Source: CAYJRR01 sp964372275 [NCBI: uncultured bacterium]
GTDB lineage: Bacteria; CAYJRR01
Reading direction: 5' to 3'
Assembly (NCBI GenBank): GCA_964372275.1
Contig: CAYJRR010000027.1
Coordinates: 1-39,869 of the forward strand
Length of the DNA: 39,869 nt
Under the pieces are notes generated by a model. It saw only the letters and a program-made list of their open reading frames with translations. It ran no database searches and was not told the origin of the DNA. Each line of letters starts with the position of its first letter. Position 1 is the first letter of the stretch. Positions 1 through 8,007 of the stretch are shown here, one piece after another. The translations under genes were made by a program, and so were the position numbers.

Positions 1-730
1 AGGCGCGCCACGGCTCGACGCCGCGCGCGGAGAGGTCGACGTCGATCCCTTCGCGGCGGCAGAGGGCCAGCGCGTCGCGCAGCCAGACCCCCTTCACCAC
101 GGCGGTGCAGAAGTAGGAGATCGGCGCAGGGCCTTCGCGCGTCACACTGAGGAAGGGGGCGGCGAGCGTGTCGGTCCGGCGCGAGCCGAGGAGCTCGAGC
201 TCCCAGGCGCTCTCCCCCTCGCGCAGGAGGGCGCGCAGGACCGTGCGGTCCCAGATCGCCGCCTGCGTCGAGAGTCGGTAGGGGCTCCCCGGATCGATCC
301 GACCGATCGTCGGATCTGATTCCCACGGGCCGTCGGGCCCCGGGCTCGGGTAAAGCCGTACGCACGCGGCGCCCGACCGGCGGCAGAGCTCGTCGAGCGC
401 GGCCACCCGCGCGCCGTCGACCGGGCGGAGGAGGAGATAGTCCTCCATCAGCAGGATCACCCGCGGCTCGGCGACCCGGTCGAGCGCGCGGGCGAAGGAA
501 CCGGTCCAGTCGCGGTCCTCGCCGACCGCGAGCGTCGTCACGCGCGGATCGTCGTGGGTGGCGTGGTTCGCGACGAGATAGACGGGATAGGGGCAGTCGG
601 GCCAATGGCGGAAGAAGAGGGTAAAGAACGGCCGCCAGAGATCGCGGTAGCGATCGCAGGAGGAGACCAGGATCGCGAGTCCGGGCGTCGCGGGCGAACG
701 GTCCGCGGCCACGGGCGACGGCGAATTCAT
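1..730 (-). CDS. Glycosyltransferase-like protein, 3' end cut by window edge
   Basis: An open frame reads on the minus strand from an ATG at 730 to the window edge without a stop (243 codons visible). The N-terminal part reads LAILVSSCDRYRDLWRPFF and then a YPVYLVAN strand; later comes VILLMEDYLLLRPVD, an acidic strand-end like the nucleotide-sugar/metal site of GT-A transferases. I recognise the general look of uncharacterised transferase-like proteins found in LPS and capsule clusters, but I cannot name a family with certainty. The ATG overlaps the stop of the exostosin-like gene by ATGA, so it is the last visible gene of the minus-strand glycan operon. The product probably adds or modifies a sugar in the cytoplasm; that is inference. 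The C-terminus lies outside the window. Confidence 0.8.
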   Translation of the reverse strand, partial: MNSPSPVAADRSPATPGLAILVSSCDRYRDLWRPFFTLFFRHWPDCPYPVYLVANHATHDDPRVTTLAVGEDRDWTGSFARALDRVAEPRVILLMEDYLLLRPVDGARVAALDELCRRSGAACVRLYPSPGPDGPWESDPTIGRIDPGSPYRLSTQAAIWDRTVLRALLREGESAWELELLGSRRTDTLAAPFLSVTREGPAPISYFCTAVVKGVWLRDALALCRREGIDVDLSARGVEPWRA

Positions 731-1812
731 GGGGCGGCCTCCGCACGCGTTACGCCGCCCTCGGCGAGGGAACGGAAGAAACCGTGCGGCGAGAGACGGT
801 CCTCCCAGAGACGGCGGCAGGCCGTCTGCAGCGCTTCGAACTCCGCGGCGGAGATCCGGCGGTGGAAGTCGGCGACGCGCTCGCCGATCCGGTCGACCTC
901 CGCTTCGTCGATCCAGACGCCGTGGCGGCGCCAGTCGATCTCCTCGTGGAACGGCAGGAGGCCGTCGGAGTCGACGACGATCGGGATCCGGCCGCAGGAG
1001 AGCGTCTCGTAGAACCGATAGGAGAAGTTCCCGCCGCCGCGCGCGCAGAGGACGTAGTCGCTTTCCACCATGTTCCGCACGTACTCGCGCCGTACCTCGC
1101 GCATCCGTTCGTAGTCGACCGTTCCCGCGCGCTCCGCGCCTCCCAGGAACCGGTCGCGCGCGCGCACGTTCAGGTCGACCAGGGGGCTTCTCGCCAGGGC
1201 GCGCAGTGCCCGTGAGCGCAGGAGGTCGCCGGGATGCGGGGGGGCCGGCGGGCGGCCGATAGCGAGCCGCGCACCGCGCCGGAGGGTCTCCGTCCACCGG
1301 TGGCGGCGCGACGCGAACGACGGCGCGTGCCCACAGAAGCCGACGGTGGGTCGCTCGCGCTTCTTCCGGGTCGCCGGCCGTCCGTCGAGGTAGCGCTCGA
1401 GGAAGTCCTCGCTCCAAGACGGCATCCCGCGCTCGCCCGGGGTGCGACGGGATCTCCGGGTCGACGTCCGGAAGACGACCGCGCCGTCGATCGGGACCGG
1501 ACGCTCGGAATCGGCCCAGAAGAAGATCCAGAGCGGGCGGCCGGCGCTGCGTACCCGCGCCGAATAGGCGAACGCCTCTTCGCGAAGCGCCGGCGTCGAT
1601 TCGGCGTGGGACCAGTCGAACGGGAGGATGGCGGCGTCGGCGCGCTCGAGCGGGACCAGCTCCAGGTATCGGTTCGCCTCGGACAGGAACCGCGCGTACC
1701 GGCCGGCTTCGGGCATCCGGGGGTCCTCGGCCGGAGCGCCCCAGAACGGGAAGAGGATCGGCGTCGGCGGGACCGACGCGGGGAGCAGGCGGCGATCGGA
1801 GGAGATCCGCAT
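727..1812 (-). CDS. Exostosin-like (GT47-type) glycosyltransferase
   Basis: 361 codons, ATG start. The C-terminal third holds YVLCARGGGNFSYRFYETL followed by SCGRIPIVVDSD (about residues 250-285), which is the characteristic donor-binding region of the exostosin family. Bacterial members of this family are typically single-domain transferases in O-antigen and capsule loci; the substrate cannot be read from sequence. An earlier strand, RPTVGFCGHAPSF, fits the start of the second Rossmann half of a GT-B fold. No signal peptide or membrane span is seen, so it should act in the cytoplasm. It starts 3 bases after the preceding GT2 gene's stop and ends in an ATGA overlap with the next gene, so it is part of one minus-strand operon. 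Family call is confident, sugar specificity unknown. Confidence 0.85.
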   Translation of the reverse strand: MRISSDRRLLPASVPPTPILFPFWGAPAEDPRMPEAGRYARFLSEANRYLELVPLERADAAILPFDWSHAESTPALREEAFAYSARVRSAGRPLWIFFWADSERPVPIDGAVVFRTSTRRSRRTPGERGMPSWSEDFLERYLDGRPATRKKRERPTVGFCGHAPSFASRRHRWTETLRRGARLAIGRPPAPPHPGDLLRSRALRALARSPLVDLNVRARDRFLGGAERAGTVDYERMREVRREYVRNMVESDYVLCARGGGNFSYRFYETLSCGRIPIVVDSDGLLPFHEEIDWRRHGVWIDEAEVDRIGERVADFHRRISAAEFEALQTACRRLWEDRLSPHGFFRSLAEGGVTRAEAAP

Positions 1813-1815
1813 CGA

Positions 1816-2844
1816 TCAGAAGACGAACGATCGCCCGCGGGGCGAGCCCCAGAGGCGGCCCGCGGTCAGGACGGCGTGGTAGAGGAGGCTCAAGGGCACC
1901 AAGGCCGCCGCCCCGGCCGGACCCACCGTCAGCCCGCGCGCCCGGGCCCGCCGGTGGAAGTCGAGCGCGTAGTAGCCGAGCGGAACCAGCGCGACGAGGG
2001 CCCATCGCGGTTCGGCGAGCGCGGGAAGCAGGAAGGCGGCGACGATCTTGTCCGGGGAGCCGGCGATCCAGACCCGTCCCGGAAGGCGTTCGCTGTCGAA
2101 GCGCAGGGCCCGCGACAGATCGACGAACGTCTTCCGCTTCCAGGCGAGCCGGAACCAGGCGGCGTGCGAGGCGCCGTACTTCCACGGCCGGCGGAGCAGC
2201 CCACCGATCGTCGACGGGGCGCGATGCGCGACGGCGGCTCCGACGCGCGCGATCTCGCCGCCGCGACGCAGGAGCTGGGCGGCGATCAGCGTGTCCTCGC
2301 ACCACCGGAGCCTCGGATCGAAGCCGCCGATCTCGCGGAACGCGTCGGCACGGATCGCGAGCGAGGCGCTGGAGACGCCGTCGCGCGGACTGTCGAAGCG
2401 CGTCAGGGGGGGCGGGTCGGAGCCCGCGGACGGAGGGAGGAGGAGCGCCTGCAGCGTCTCGATCGCCCCCCGCGGCGCGTGCGCGGTCACGACGCCGGCC
2501 GAGGCGACGGTCGCCGCCGATCGTTCGAGCGGGGCCAGCAGCCGCTCCAACCAGTCGTCCGCGGGGACGCAGTCGGCGTCGACGAACGCGAACACCGACC
2601 CGGTTGCGGATTCGGATCCGCGGTTCCGCGCCGGACCGGGGCCGCGTCCGTCTCCGGTCACGACCCGGAGGCGCAGCGTGGCGGCGTGCGGCGAGCCTGC
2701 CGCGATCCGGGCGGTGGCGTCGGTCGAGCGGTCGTCGACGACGACCACCTCGCCGGGCGGGCGGGTCTGCCGGCGGAGCGCGCCGAGGCAGGCCTCGATC
2801 GTGGCGGCGGCGTTGTAGGCCGGGATCACGACGGAGACGGCCAC
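1816..2844 (-). CDS. Family 2 glycosyltransferase with C-terminal membrane segments
   Basis: From the GTG at 2844 the protein is 342 residues and begins VAVSVVIPAYNAAATIEA, the usual GT2 N-terminus. The acidic metal-binding motif appears as FAFVDADCVPADDWL, and an RWCEDTLIAAQLLRRGG stretch matches the acceptor-side E/D region of the fold. After the catalytic domain come hydrophobic stretches near residues 255-285 and 300-325 that probably anchor it to the inner membrane. The frame stays open upstream to 3087, but that part is out of frame with the GT4 gene ending at 2852 and is low-complexity Arg/Pro/Ser, so I place the start at 2844. It lies 7 bases from the upstream stop and 3 from the next gene, within the minus-strand glycan operon. 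It probably transfers a nucleotide-sugar to a lipid-linked glycan; sugar unknown. Confidence 0.88.
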   Translation of the reverse strand: MAVSVVIPAYNAAATIEACLGALRRQTRPPGEVVVVDDRSTDATARIAAGSPHAATLRLRVVTGDGRGPGPARNRGSESATGSVFAFVDADCVPADDWLERLLAPLERSAATVASAGVVTAHAPRGAIETLQALLLPPSAGSDPPPLTRFDSPRDGVSSASLAIRADAFREIGGFDPRLRWCEDTLIAAQLLRRGGEIARVGAAVAHRAPSTIGGLLRRPWKYGASHAAWFRLAWKRKTFVDLSRALRFDSERLPGRVWIAGSPDKIVAAFLLPALAEPRWALVALVPLGYYALDFHRRARARGLTVGPAGAAALVPLSLLYHAVLTAGRLWGSPRGRSFVF

Positions 2845-2851
2845 GCGCGAC

Positions 2852-4009
2852 TTATACCCCAGAGTTCGCGCGAACGCCTGTTCCGCCGCCTCGCCGCGCA
2901 AGGTGCGCCAGGCTCTCCGCCAGTTCGCGTGCGAGGGGCGAGGCGTCGGCGCGTCGGCGCCAGGTCTCGACGGCGGCGTTCCGGCGGCGAGCCCGTGTCT
3001 CCGGTGGCTCGGCGGCCAGCCTCGAGATCCACCCCGCCAGCTCCGCGGTCGCGATCTCCGGCGGCACGCCGACGGCGCCCTCGCCACCGTCGAGCAGTTC
3101 GGGGGTGCCGCCGGCGGCGGTCGCCAGGACCGGCAGGCCGCGGGCCAACGCCTCCATGATCGCCTCGGATCGCTCCTCCGCCTCGCCGACGTTGACGAAG
3201 AGATCGAGCGCCCTCGACTCGAGCCAGGAGATCCAGTGGCGGTGGCTCAGGCGTCCGACGAAGTGGACGGAGACCTGCGGCGGGAGAGACTCGGCGGACC
3301 GTTCGAGCGCGGGACGGTCATCGCCCCCCCCGACGTGGAACCATTCGACGGCGTGCTCGCACTTCCGCAGCGCGCTCAGGAGCAGGCGAAGACGCTTCGA
3401 CGAGACGACGTCGCAACAGGTGACGATCCGGAAAACGCCGTCGGTCGACGGGGCGATGCGCCGGGAAGCGGCGGGGACGCCGGCGGGTCGCGTCTCGATC
3501 GGCGCGTCGGGGAATCGGGCGCGGAGGCGCACCATCCCGAATTGCGAATGGGCGTAGACGCGGTCGAGGGCCGCGACCGTGCGCGCGAGGAGCGGGTCGT
3601 CGAGCGCGCCGCCGCCCCGGAGCCGGGCGGCGACGGGCGCCCGGCCGCCGCGCTCGCGCCACAGCGCGATGGCCGTGGCCGCTACCCCTCCGTCGGGGGC
3701 GAAGAGAAGGTCGGGCGCAGGGGAATGGACCTCGATGGCATCACGCAGGCGCAGCGCGTGGCCGAGGTCGGTCGACACGTGCGGAACCTCCGCCGGACCT
3801 CGCTCACGCGCCACTCTCCATACGGACCGCATCCAATCGCGGGCCTGCCCGTCGAGGAAAAGGCGCGGACGGATCGGCGTGCTCGAGGAGGGGGGTACCG
3901 CGAGGAGGTCGATTCGATCGAAGCGCGCGAGGAGCGCGTCCTCCGTCGGCGTGGGGATGCCATCGCGTCGGGCATCGGTCGGCTGCGTCGAGACGAGGAG
4001 GAGACGCAC
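2852..4009 (-). CDS. Family 4 (GT-B) glycosyltransferase
   Basis: 385 residues from a GTG at 4009 (VRLLLVSTQPTDARRDG). The second Rossmann domain shows FRIVTCCDVVSSKRLRLLL, an FVGRLSHRHW strand, and a GT4 donor-site block with a Glu-x7-Glu pattern (GEAEERSEAIMEALARGLPV) followed by ATAAGGTPELL. These are the retaining GT4 hallmarks. The open frame extends upstream to 4270, but there it overlaps the real DUF268 gene in another frame, so the short start that overlaps that gene's end by only a few bases or abuts it (stop at 4020) is preferred. It belongs to the minus-strand glycan operon; the donor and acceptor are not predictable. Cytoplasmic, no transmembrane span seen. Confidence 0.87.
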   Translation of the reverse strand: MRLLLVSTQPTDARRDGIPTPTEDALLARFDRIDLLAVPPSSSTPIRPRLFLDGQARDWMRSVWRVARERGPAEVPHVSTDLGHALRLRDAIEVHSPAPDLLFAPDGGVAATAIALWRERGGRAPVAARLRGGGALDDPLLARTVAALDRVYAHSQFGMVRLRARFPDAPIETRPAGVPAASRRIAPSTDGVFRIVTCCDVVSSKRLRLLLSALRKCEHAVEWFHVGGGDDRPALERSAESLPPQVSVHFVGRLSHRHWISWLESRALDLFVNVGEAEERSEAIMEALARGLPVLATAAGGTPELLDGGEGAVGVPPEIATAELAGWISRLAAEPPETRARRRNAAVETWRRRADASPLARELAESLAHLARRGGGTGVRANSGV

Positions 4010-4019
4010 GGGTTCCGGA

Positions 4020-4790
4020 TCAACGTGTGGACGATTCGACCGCCGTTTCGACGGTTCGCCGGAAATGGAAGAAGCCGCACGCGTAGGCGCAGTCGTCGAA
4101 GGCGTGGGCGTCGGCGTTTTCGACGAACCTCCCCGTGTCGTCGACCCCGGAGAGCTCCTCGAGCGCGAGTCCGGGAAAGATCGACCGCACCTGCGCGACG
4201 GAGTGGACGCGGTGGGCGTTGAAGCAGAGCCGGGGCCTTCCGACCGGCAGCGCGAAGTAGAGGGATCCACCGGGGGCGAGCACGCGCGAAAGCTCCCGCG
4301 CGGCGGACCGGGTTCCGGCCGGATCGAGCGGATCGCCGTATCGGCCGAGACCGACGTGCTCGGCGACGTGCAGGCAGGAGAGCGACGACAGCGAGCGGTC
4401 GGGGTGAGGGATCTCCAGCACCGAACCGCGGATCGACTCCAGGTTCGGAACCACCGCGGCGAGCGGCCGGAGGTCGATGAACTGGACGCGCGTGGCGCAA
4501 GTGAGGAGGCCGACGAAGTTCACCTGGGAGCCGACGTCGACGTGGAAGGCGGGCTTCGCCTCCACGATGCGGCGGAAGGCCCAGATGCCGAGGTGGAAGT
4601 AGTGGGGATCGAAGGGGCTGGCGTCGTTCCATTCGCCGAGACAGGGGAGGAGGTCCTCCCGGCGGATCGGTTCCGCCCCCGGCATCGCGGCGTAGGCGCG
4701 CAGGTCCCGCAGGAAGCGGCGCTGGTCGCCGATCCGCGCCAGGCGGGCGCGGGGTTTGAGCTCGCGGCGGAGGAGATCCCAGACGAACAC
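4020..4790 (-). CDS. DUF268-type methyltransferase-like protein
   Basis: The protein has PFDPHYFHLGIWAFRRI, a glycine-bearing strand FHVDVGSQVNFVGLL in the place of SAM motif I, an SLSCLHVAEHVGLGRYGDP motif and a LAPGGSLYFALPVG strand. That set is what I know from DUF268 proteins, which have a class I methyltransferase-like fold and sit in polysaccharide loci; a catalytic role is not established. The frame is open to a GTG at 4835, but that codon lies in the 3' arm of the strong hairpin at 4833-4872, so I favour the in-frame GTG at 4790 (256 residues); neither start has a convincing Shine-Dalgarno. It is the first gene of the minus-strand glycan operon, separated from the upstream propeller gene by the hairpin. 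Confidence 0.8.
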   Translation of the reverse strand: MFVWDLLRRELKPRARLARIGDQRRFLRDLRAYAAMPGAEPIRREDLLPCLGEWNDASPFDPHYFHLGIWAFRRIVEAKPAFHVDVGSQVNFVGLLTCATRVQFIDLRPLAAVVPNLESIRGSVLEIPHPDRSLSSLSCLHVAEHVGLGRYGDPLDPAGTRSAARELSRVLAPGGSLYFALPVGRPRLCFNAHRVHSVAQVRSIFPGLALEELSGVDDTGRFVENADAHAFDDCAYACGFFHFRRTVETAVESSTR

Positions 4791-4832
4791 GAACCCCGTT
4801 GTACTCCACTCCGGCCCCGCCCGTCGCCGGGT

Positions 4833-4872
4833 CACCGGCCGGGGGCCGCGCCGGTGGCGCGGCCCCCCGGTG
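4833..4872 (-). terminator. Strong GC hairpin, probable terminator
   Basis: A perfect 12-bp stem, GGGGGCCGCGCC at 4841-4852 and GGCGCGGCCCCC at 4856-4867, closes a three-base loop. An outer CACCG/CGGTG pair (4833-4837 and 4868-4872) can extend it. It begins 11 bases past the stop of the propeller gene at 4884, in the place expected for a terminator. There is no U-tract on either strand, so it may be a pause/Rho-assisted or RNA-stabilising hairpin rather than a classical intrinsic terminator. Confidence 0.65.
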
Positions 4873-4883
4873 AATCGAACGCG

Positions 4884-6080
4884 TCAGCGAGTCTGCCCGA
4901 CGCCGCCCGAGGCGGACGATGCCGCTCCGGTCGCGGCGGCCACGGCGGTCGACTCGGTGCGTCCGACGTTGCAGCCGGCGACCTCGCCGGCTTGCGCCGC
5001 GCGCGGCGCGCCGGTGACCGCCATGCGCTTCGGCTTGGCGCCGACGGTCGCCGTCCAGAGCTTCGTCCCCTTGCAGGCGCCGGCCATGGCGTAGGCCTCG
5101 ACGGTGCCGGAGCCGGGGATCGACACGTAGGCCACCTTGCCCGACGGATCGACGGAGACCCAGTACGGTTGGGAGGAGAGGTTCTTCGCCTCGAACACCT
5201 TCCTCGCGCGGCCCGACGCGTCACGCTTGACGAAGGTCATCGCCTTGCGGCCCTCGTGGGTGTAGCCGAACAGCCGGCCGTCGTCGCTGGCGACGATCCC
5301 CTCGATCTGCTTGCGCGGTTCGCTGTGCGGACCGGACGCGTCCACGAACGGAGTCGTCACCTTCCCGTCGGCCAGCGACACGTGATGCACGCCGGTCGAG
5401 TGGTGCGCCGTGAAGTAGGCACCCTCGTTCGTGGCGTAGACGACGCGCGGGACGAGGTCGTAGCGGTACTCCTTGAGAGCCCCCTCGCCGTCGGCCGTGA
5501 TCTCGATCGAGACCACCTTCGGATCGCGCCCCTGCACCGTCGCCCACAGCGTCTTGCCGTCGGGCGAGAGCGAGACGATGTGCGGCTTCGTCCCATCGCC
5601 GATCGGCACGGTGCGGAGGGACGAGAGGCCCGATCGCGCGTCGACCACCGCGATCGCGGAGCCGCCCGAGAGCGGGATGTAGATGCGGCCGTCCGCCGTC
5701 ATCGCCGGCTGCTGCGGCGTCGCGCCAACCGGGATCGTGGCCCGCACGGCGCCGGTGGCCACGTCGATCTCGGACAACGTGCCGTTCTTCTTGTCGGTGA
5801 CGAACGCCCGCTGTCCGTCCGGCGAGTAGAGCGCGCCGAAGGCGTCCGGTCCGGTGTCGAAGCGCTTCTGGATCGCGCAGGACTTCGGATCGAGCGTCAC
5901 CGCGCCGCCCCCTTCGAGGGCGACGAGCAGTTCGGTCCCCTTCACCCATTTCTCGGCGCAGGCGTCGGCCTTGCCGGCGGATGCCGCGGCGGAGATCCCG
6001 GCGAGCGGGTTCTCGGCCGCCGTCGCGGCGGCGGGGAGGAGGGAGAGCAGCGGAAGCAGGGTTCGCGTGATCGTCTTCAT
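4884..6080 (-). CDS. Secreted YVTN-type beta-propeller protein
   Basis: 398 residues from the ATG at 6080, which has an excellent ribosome site (AAGGAG, 7 bases before ATG). An N-terminal signal peptide (MKTITRTLLPLLSLLPAAATA, residues 1-21) is followed by repeated propeller blades: GALYSPDGQRAFVTDKKNGT, IVSLSPDGKTLWATVQG, GIVASDDGRLFGYTHEGRKA and SVDPSGKVAYVSIPGSGTV. The blade pattern SPDG-x-(VAT)-V is that of YVTN/lactonase-like seven-bladed propellers. There are few cysteines (around residues 41 and 68, then two near the C-terminus). No enzyme signature can be claimed; such proteins are usually periplasmic or surface binding proteins. It lies 56 bases downstream of the lipoprotein at 6137-7852 and is probably transcribed with it from the -24/-12 promoter. 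The open frame extends to 7496 only as an antisense-free shadow in another frame of the lipoprotein gene. Confidence 0.87.
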   Translation of the reverse strand: MKTITRTLLPLLSLLPAAATAAENPLAGISAAASAGKADACAEKWVKGTELLVALEGGGAVTLDPKSCAIQKRFDTGPDAFGALYSPDGQRAFVTDKKNGTLSEIDVATGAVRATIPVGATPQQPAMTADGRIYIPLSGGSAIAVVDARSGLSSLRTVPIGDGTKPHIVSLSPDGKTLWATVQGRDPKVVSIEITADGEGALKEYRYDLVPRVVYATNEGAYFTAHHSTGVHHVSLADGKVTTPFVDASGPHSEPRKQIEGIVASDDGRLFGYTHEGRKAMTFVKRDASGRARKVFEAKNLSSQPYWVSVDPSGKVAYVSIPGSGTVEAYAMAGACKGTKLWTATVGAKPKRMAVTGAPRAAQAGEVAGCNVGRTESTAVAAATGAASSASGGVGQTR

Positions 6081-6103
6081 CGTCTTTCTCCTTCTTGCGT
6101 AGC

Positions 6104-6124
6104 GGAACGTGTCCCCCCCGTTCC
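6104..6124 (-). other. Small hairpin between lipoprotein and propeller genes
   Basis: GGAACG at 6104-6109 and CGTTCC at 6119-6124 form a 6-bp stem in the 56-base gap between the two co-oriented secreted-protein genes. Read on the minus strand, the gap also carries two copies of GGGGACACG-like sequence. It could be an RNA processing or partial-termination site that sets the ratio of the two products, or nothing; there is no U-tract. Confidence 0.3.
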
Positions 6125-6136
6125 CCCGTGTCCCCG

Positions 6137-7852
6137 TCACGGGATGTTGAACGCGTAGTTGGCGCCGAAGTTCGAGTCGTAGACCCGGCAGCCGGTGTTG
6201 TCCTCGTTGATCATGTACATCTCGAGCTTGACCGCGCCCTCCGGCACCTGCACCCAGTAGGGGGTCTGCATCTTTCCGTCGTGGCCGGCGTTCGCGTAGT
6301 TGTAGGTGAACCAGAGGTAGCGCCACTGGCCACCGTTGACGCGGTACTGGCCCCACACCCTCCAGCCCGGTCCGCGGCAGCTCGGGAGCCGCGCCGTGTC
6401 GTAATCGACCCGGATCGGCGATCCGGCCTGGATCGGCCCGCTCTCCACCACCTCGTTCCAGTCGGAGCGGAAGAAGATCGTCGCGAAGTCCTTGACGAAG
6501 GTTCCGTTCGTCGCCGGTCGATACGGATGGATCAGCTCCTCGGTGCAGATCTCCCGGCCGTGATGGAGGAAGTACCAGTGATAGTTCGACTGGTCGTAGA
6601 CGTTCCCCCATCCATCGCGACGGCTCTCGCCGCGGCGCACGGCGAACGTCTCGCCGGGGCGCAGGAAGCCGAAGGTGGCGACGTCGGTCAGACCGTAGGC
6701 CCATTTCGATCCGGCGGGGAGCAGCACGCCGGGCAAGGCGTTCGCCTTCGCGTAGGCGACGACGATCGGCTCGTCCTCGAGACTGTGCACGATCGTCTCT
6801 GCCGGATCGCCGATGCGATGCCAGCCGGAGCCGCTCACGGTGCCGCCGTCGGGCGCGGTCGCCTCCAGTTCCGGGCGCCGCCGCTCGAAGCAGGTGTACA
6901 TCGTCTTCATCGGCGCGTAGGGAAGGCCGGCGACCCAGGTCCAACCCTGTCCCACCGCGGTGACGTCGTGGTGCCCACCCTCGGGGAACTCGCCGTGGAT
7001 GTCGTCCGGCGTGTAGGGCGTCTGGTTGTAGTTCCCGGGGAAGGTCGTCGACGAGAGCGTGTCGAACGGCGCCTGGCCGGTCGACGCGATCGAGACCCCC
7101 AGCGGATCGATCAGGTCGCGGCCGTCCGAGTAACGGCGCATCGGCTCGGGGACGGTCTGCACGAACTCGTCGACGGTGCGGCGCGGGTGTTCGAAGGCGA
7201 CCGGGAAGCCGTCGGGCCAGCCGGTCGGCTGCACGAAGCCGACCGATGCGCCGCTGCCGTCCCAGCCGACGGTCATCGGCGGATCGAACTCGGCGACGTA
7301 GTCGCCGTCCGCCTCCCGCGTCAGCGGAAAGGTGTTGAAGGTGTCGGCGGGAACCCACAGCCCGTCGTAGGTGCCGCGCACCGAGACGCCGGCGCCGAGC
7401 GGCAGCGTCCGGTCGAACTCCAACCGGATCCGGAACGAGCCGTTCCCGAACTTCAGGCGGGTGGCGACGAGCGGCGGGCGCTTCTGTCCCCACCACGGGA
7501 AGTCGACGGTGGCGTTGGTCTGCCCGTCACCGTAGGGGCTGAAGTCGCTGCGGACCATGCGCACCGGAACCGCGACGGTGACGTCGTCGACGCCCGGGCG
7601 CTCCCACGCGGCGTTGAGCGCCGCCGAGACGGCGTTCGCGAGCACCGCTTCGTTTCGCCAGCGCGACGCGTCGGCGCCGCCCCATGGTGCCAGCGCGCCC
7701 GTTCCGCCGGGGTGGGGCAGCTTCGGCATCGGAGACGGGTTGACCGGCTCCGAGCGTTGATCCGGTCCCGGCACGAACGGAAGCATCGGATCGCAGCCCG
7801 CGGCCGAAAGGAGCGCGATCCCCACCACCATCGAACGAGTTCCCAGACGCAT
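6137..7852 (-). CDS. Large secreted lipoprotein, C-terminus resembling DUF6209
   Basis: 571 residues from the ATG at 7852, preceded by GGAGG six bases upstream. The signal peptide ends in LLSAAGC (Cys20), a lipobox with Ala at -3, so the mature protein should be lipid-anchored; Asp follows the cysteine. Residues about 110-185 look like a beta-sandwich of the carbohydrate-binding sort ([31 protein letters not shown]). The C-terminal 110 residues contain [27 protein letters not shown] and [20 protein letters not shown], which from memory resembles the DUF6209 family; a profile search should confirm. The middle segment is rich in Trp, Tyr and His ([18 protein letters not shown]) with no motif I know. 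It is the first gene of the unit driven by the -24/-12 element at 7891-7906 and is divergent from the sigma-54 activator. Function unknown. Confidence 0.85.
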   Translation of the reverse strand: MRLGTRSMVVGIALLSAAGCDPMLPFVPGPDQRSEPVNPSPMPKLPHPGGTGALAPWGGADASRWRNEAVLANAVSAALNAAWERPGVDDVTVAVPVRMVRSDFSPYGDGQTNATVDFPWWGQKRPPLVATRLKFGNGSFRIRLEFDRTLPLGAGVSVRGTYDGLWVPADTFNTFPLTREADGDYVAEFDPPMTVGWDGSGASVGFVQPTGWPDGFPVAFEHPRRTVDEFVQTVPEPMRRYSDGRDLIDPLGVSIASTGQAPFDTLSSTTFPGNYNQTPYTPDDIHGEFPEGGHHDVTAVGQGWTWVAGLPYAPMKTMYTCFERRRPELEATAPDGGTVSGSGWHRIGDPAETIVHSLEDEPIVVAYAKANALPGVLLPAGSKWAYGLTDVATFGFLRPGETFAVRRGESRRDGWGNVYDQSNYHWYFLHHGREICTEELIHPYRPATNGTFVKDFATIFFRSDWNEVVESGPIQAGSPIRVDYDTARLPSCRGPGWRVWGQYRVNGGQWRYLWFTYNYANAGHDGKMQTPYWVQVPEGAVKLEMYMINEDNTGCRVYDSNFGANYAFNIP

Positions 7853-7890
7853 CGAGCACCTCCACCTCTTTCCCGAGGCTGACGCGCTGC

Positions 7891-7906
7891 AGCACGGGGC
7901 GTGCCG
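7891..7906 (-). promoter_or_regulatory. Sigma-54 (-24/-12) promoter
   Basis: Read on the minus strand the site is CGGCACGCCCCGTGCT, against the consensus TGGCACG-N4-TTGCW. The invariant GG (7905-7904) and GC (7893-7892) have exactly ten bases between them, and ten of the twelve informative positions match. The predicted start of transcription is near 7880, giving a 28-base leader that holds the GGAGG at 7863-7859 and the ATG at 7852. The adjacent divergent gene encodes a sigma-54 activator with an intact GAFTGA motif, which makes the match much more believable. Confidence 0.75.
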
Positions 7907-7945
7907 CTCGAAAAGTCGAGGGGTTACGGGCCGAGCGCCGGCTCA

Positions 7946-7985
7946 ACCGGCCGAACTTCGGCCACCGGCCGGCCCAAAACCGGCC
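7946..7985. promoter_or_regulatory. Candidate upstream activator site for the sigma-54 regulator
   Basis: The divergent gap holds a 15-bp inverted repeat, GGCCGAA-C-TTCGGCC (7949-7963), embedded in three copies of ACCGGCC starting at 7946, 7964 and 7979. It lies about 65-105 bp upstream of the predicted sigma-54 transcription start, the normal distance for enhancer sites bound by Fis-type domains. It is also immediately upstream of the activator gene, so it could serve autoregulation. In such G+C-rich DNA chance GGCC repeats are common, so the call is tentative. Confidence 0.5.
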
Positions 7986-8007
7986 ACCTCGCGTATGCTG
8001 GAGGACG

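Noticed and set aside
2848-2855. TATAAG six bases before the GTG of the GT2 gene as a -10 for a leaderless transcript
   Set aside because: It is made by the stop codon of the preceding gene and lacks any -35; the genes lie in one operon.
1234-3159. 641-codon plus-strand open frame
   Set aside because: Opposite to the exostosin-like and GT2 genes; composition is Arg/Gly/Pro/Ala-rich without any domain, a shadow typical of high-G+C DNA.
3579-6158. 859-codon plus-strand open frame
   Set aside because: Antisense to four clear genes and free of recognisable motifs; a shadow of G+C-rich third positions.
6137-7496. A long continuous minus-strand frame from 7496 to 4884 (870 codons) reading through the lipoprotein and propeller
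   Set aside because: The part above 6080 is Arg-rich low-complexity sequence in a different frame of the lipoprotein gene; the true propeller start at 6080 has a signal peptide and a perfect ribosome site.
7994-7999. TATGCT just before the activator gene as a -10
   Set aside because: No -35 at 17 bases, and it would leave no leader although a GGAGG site is present.
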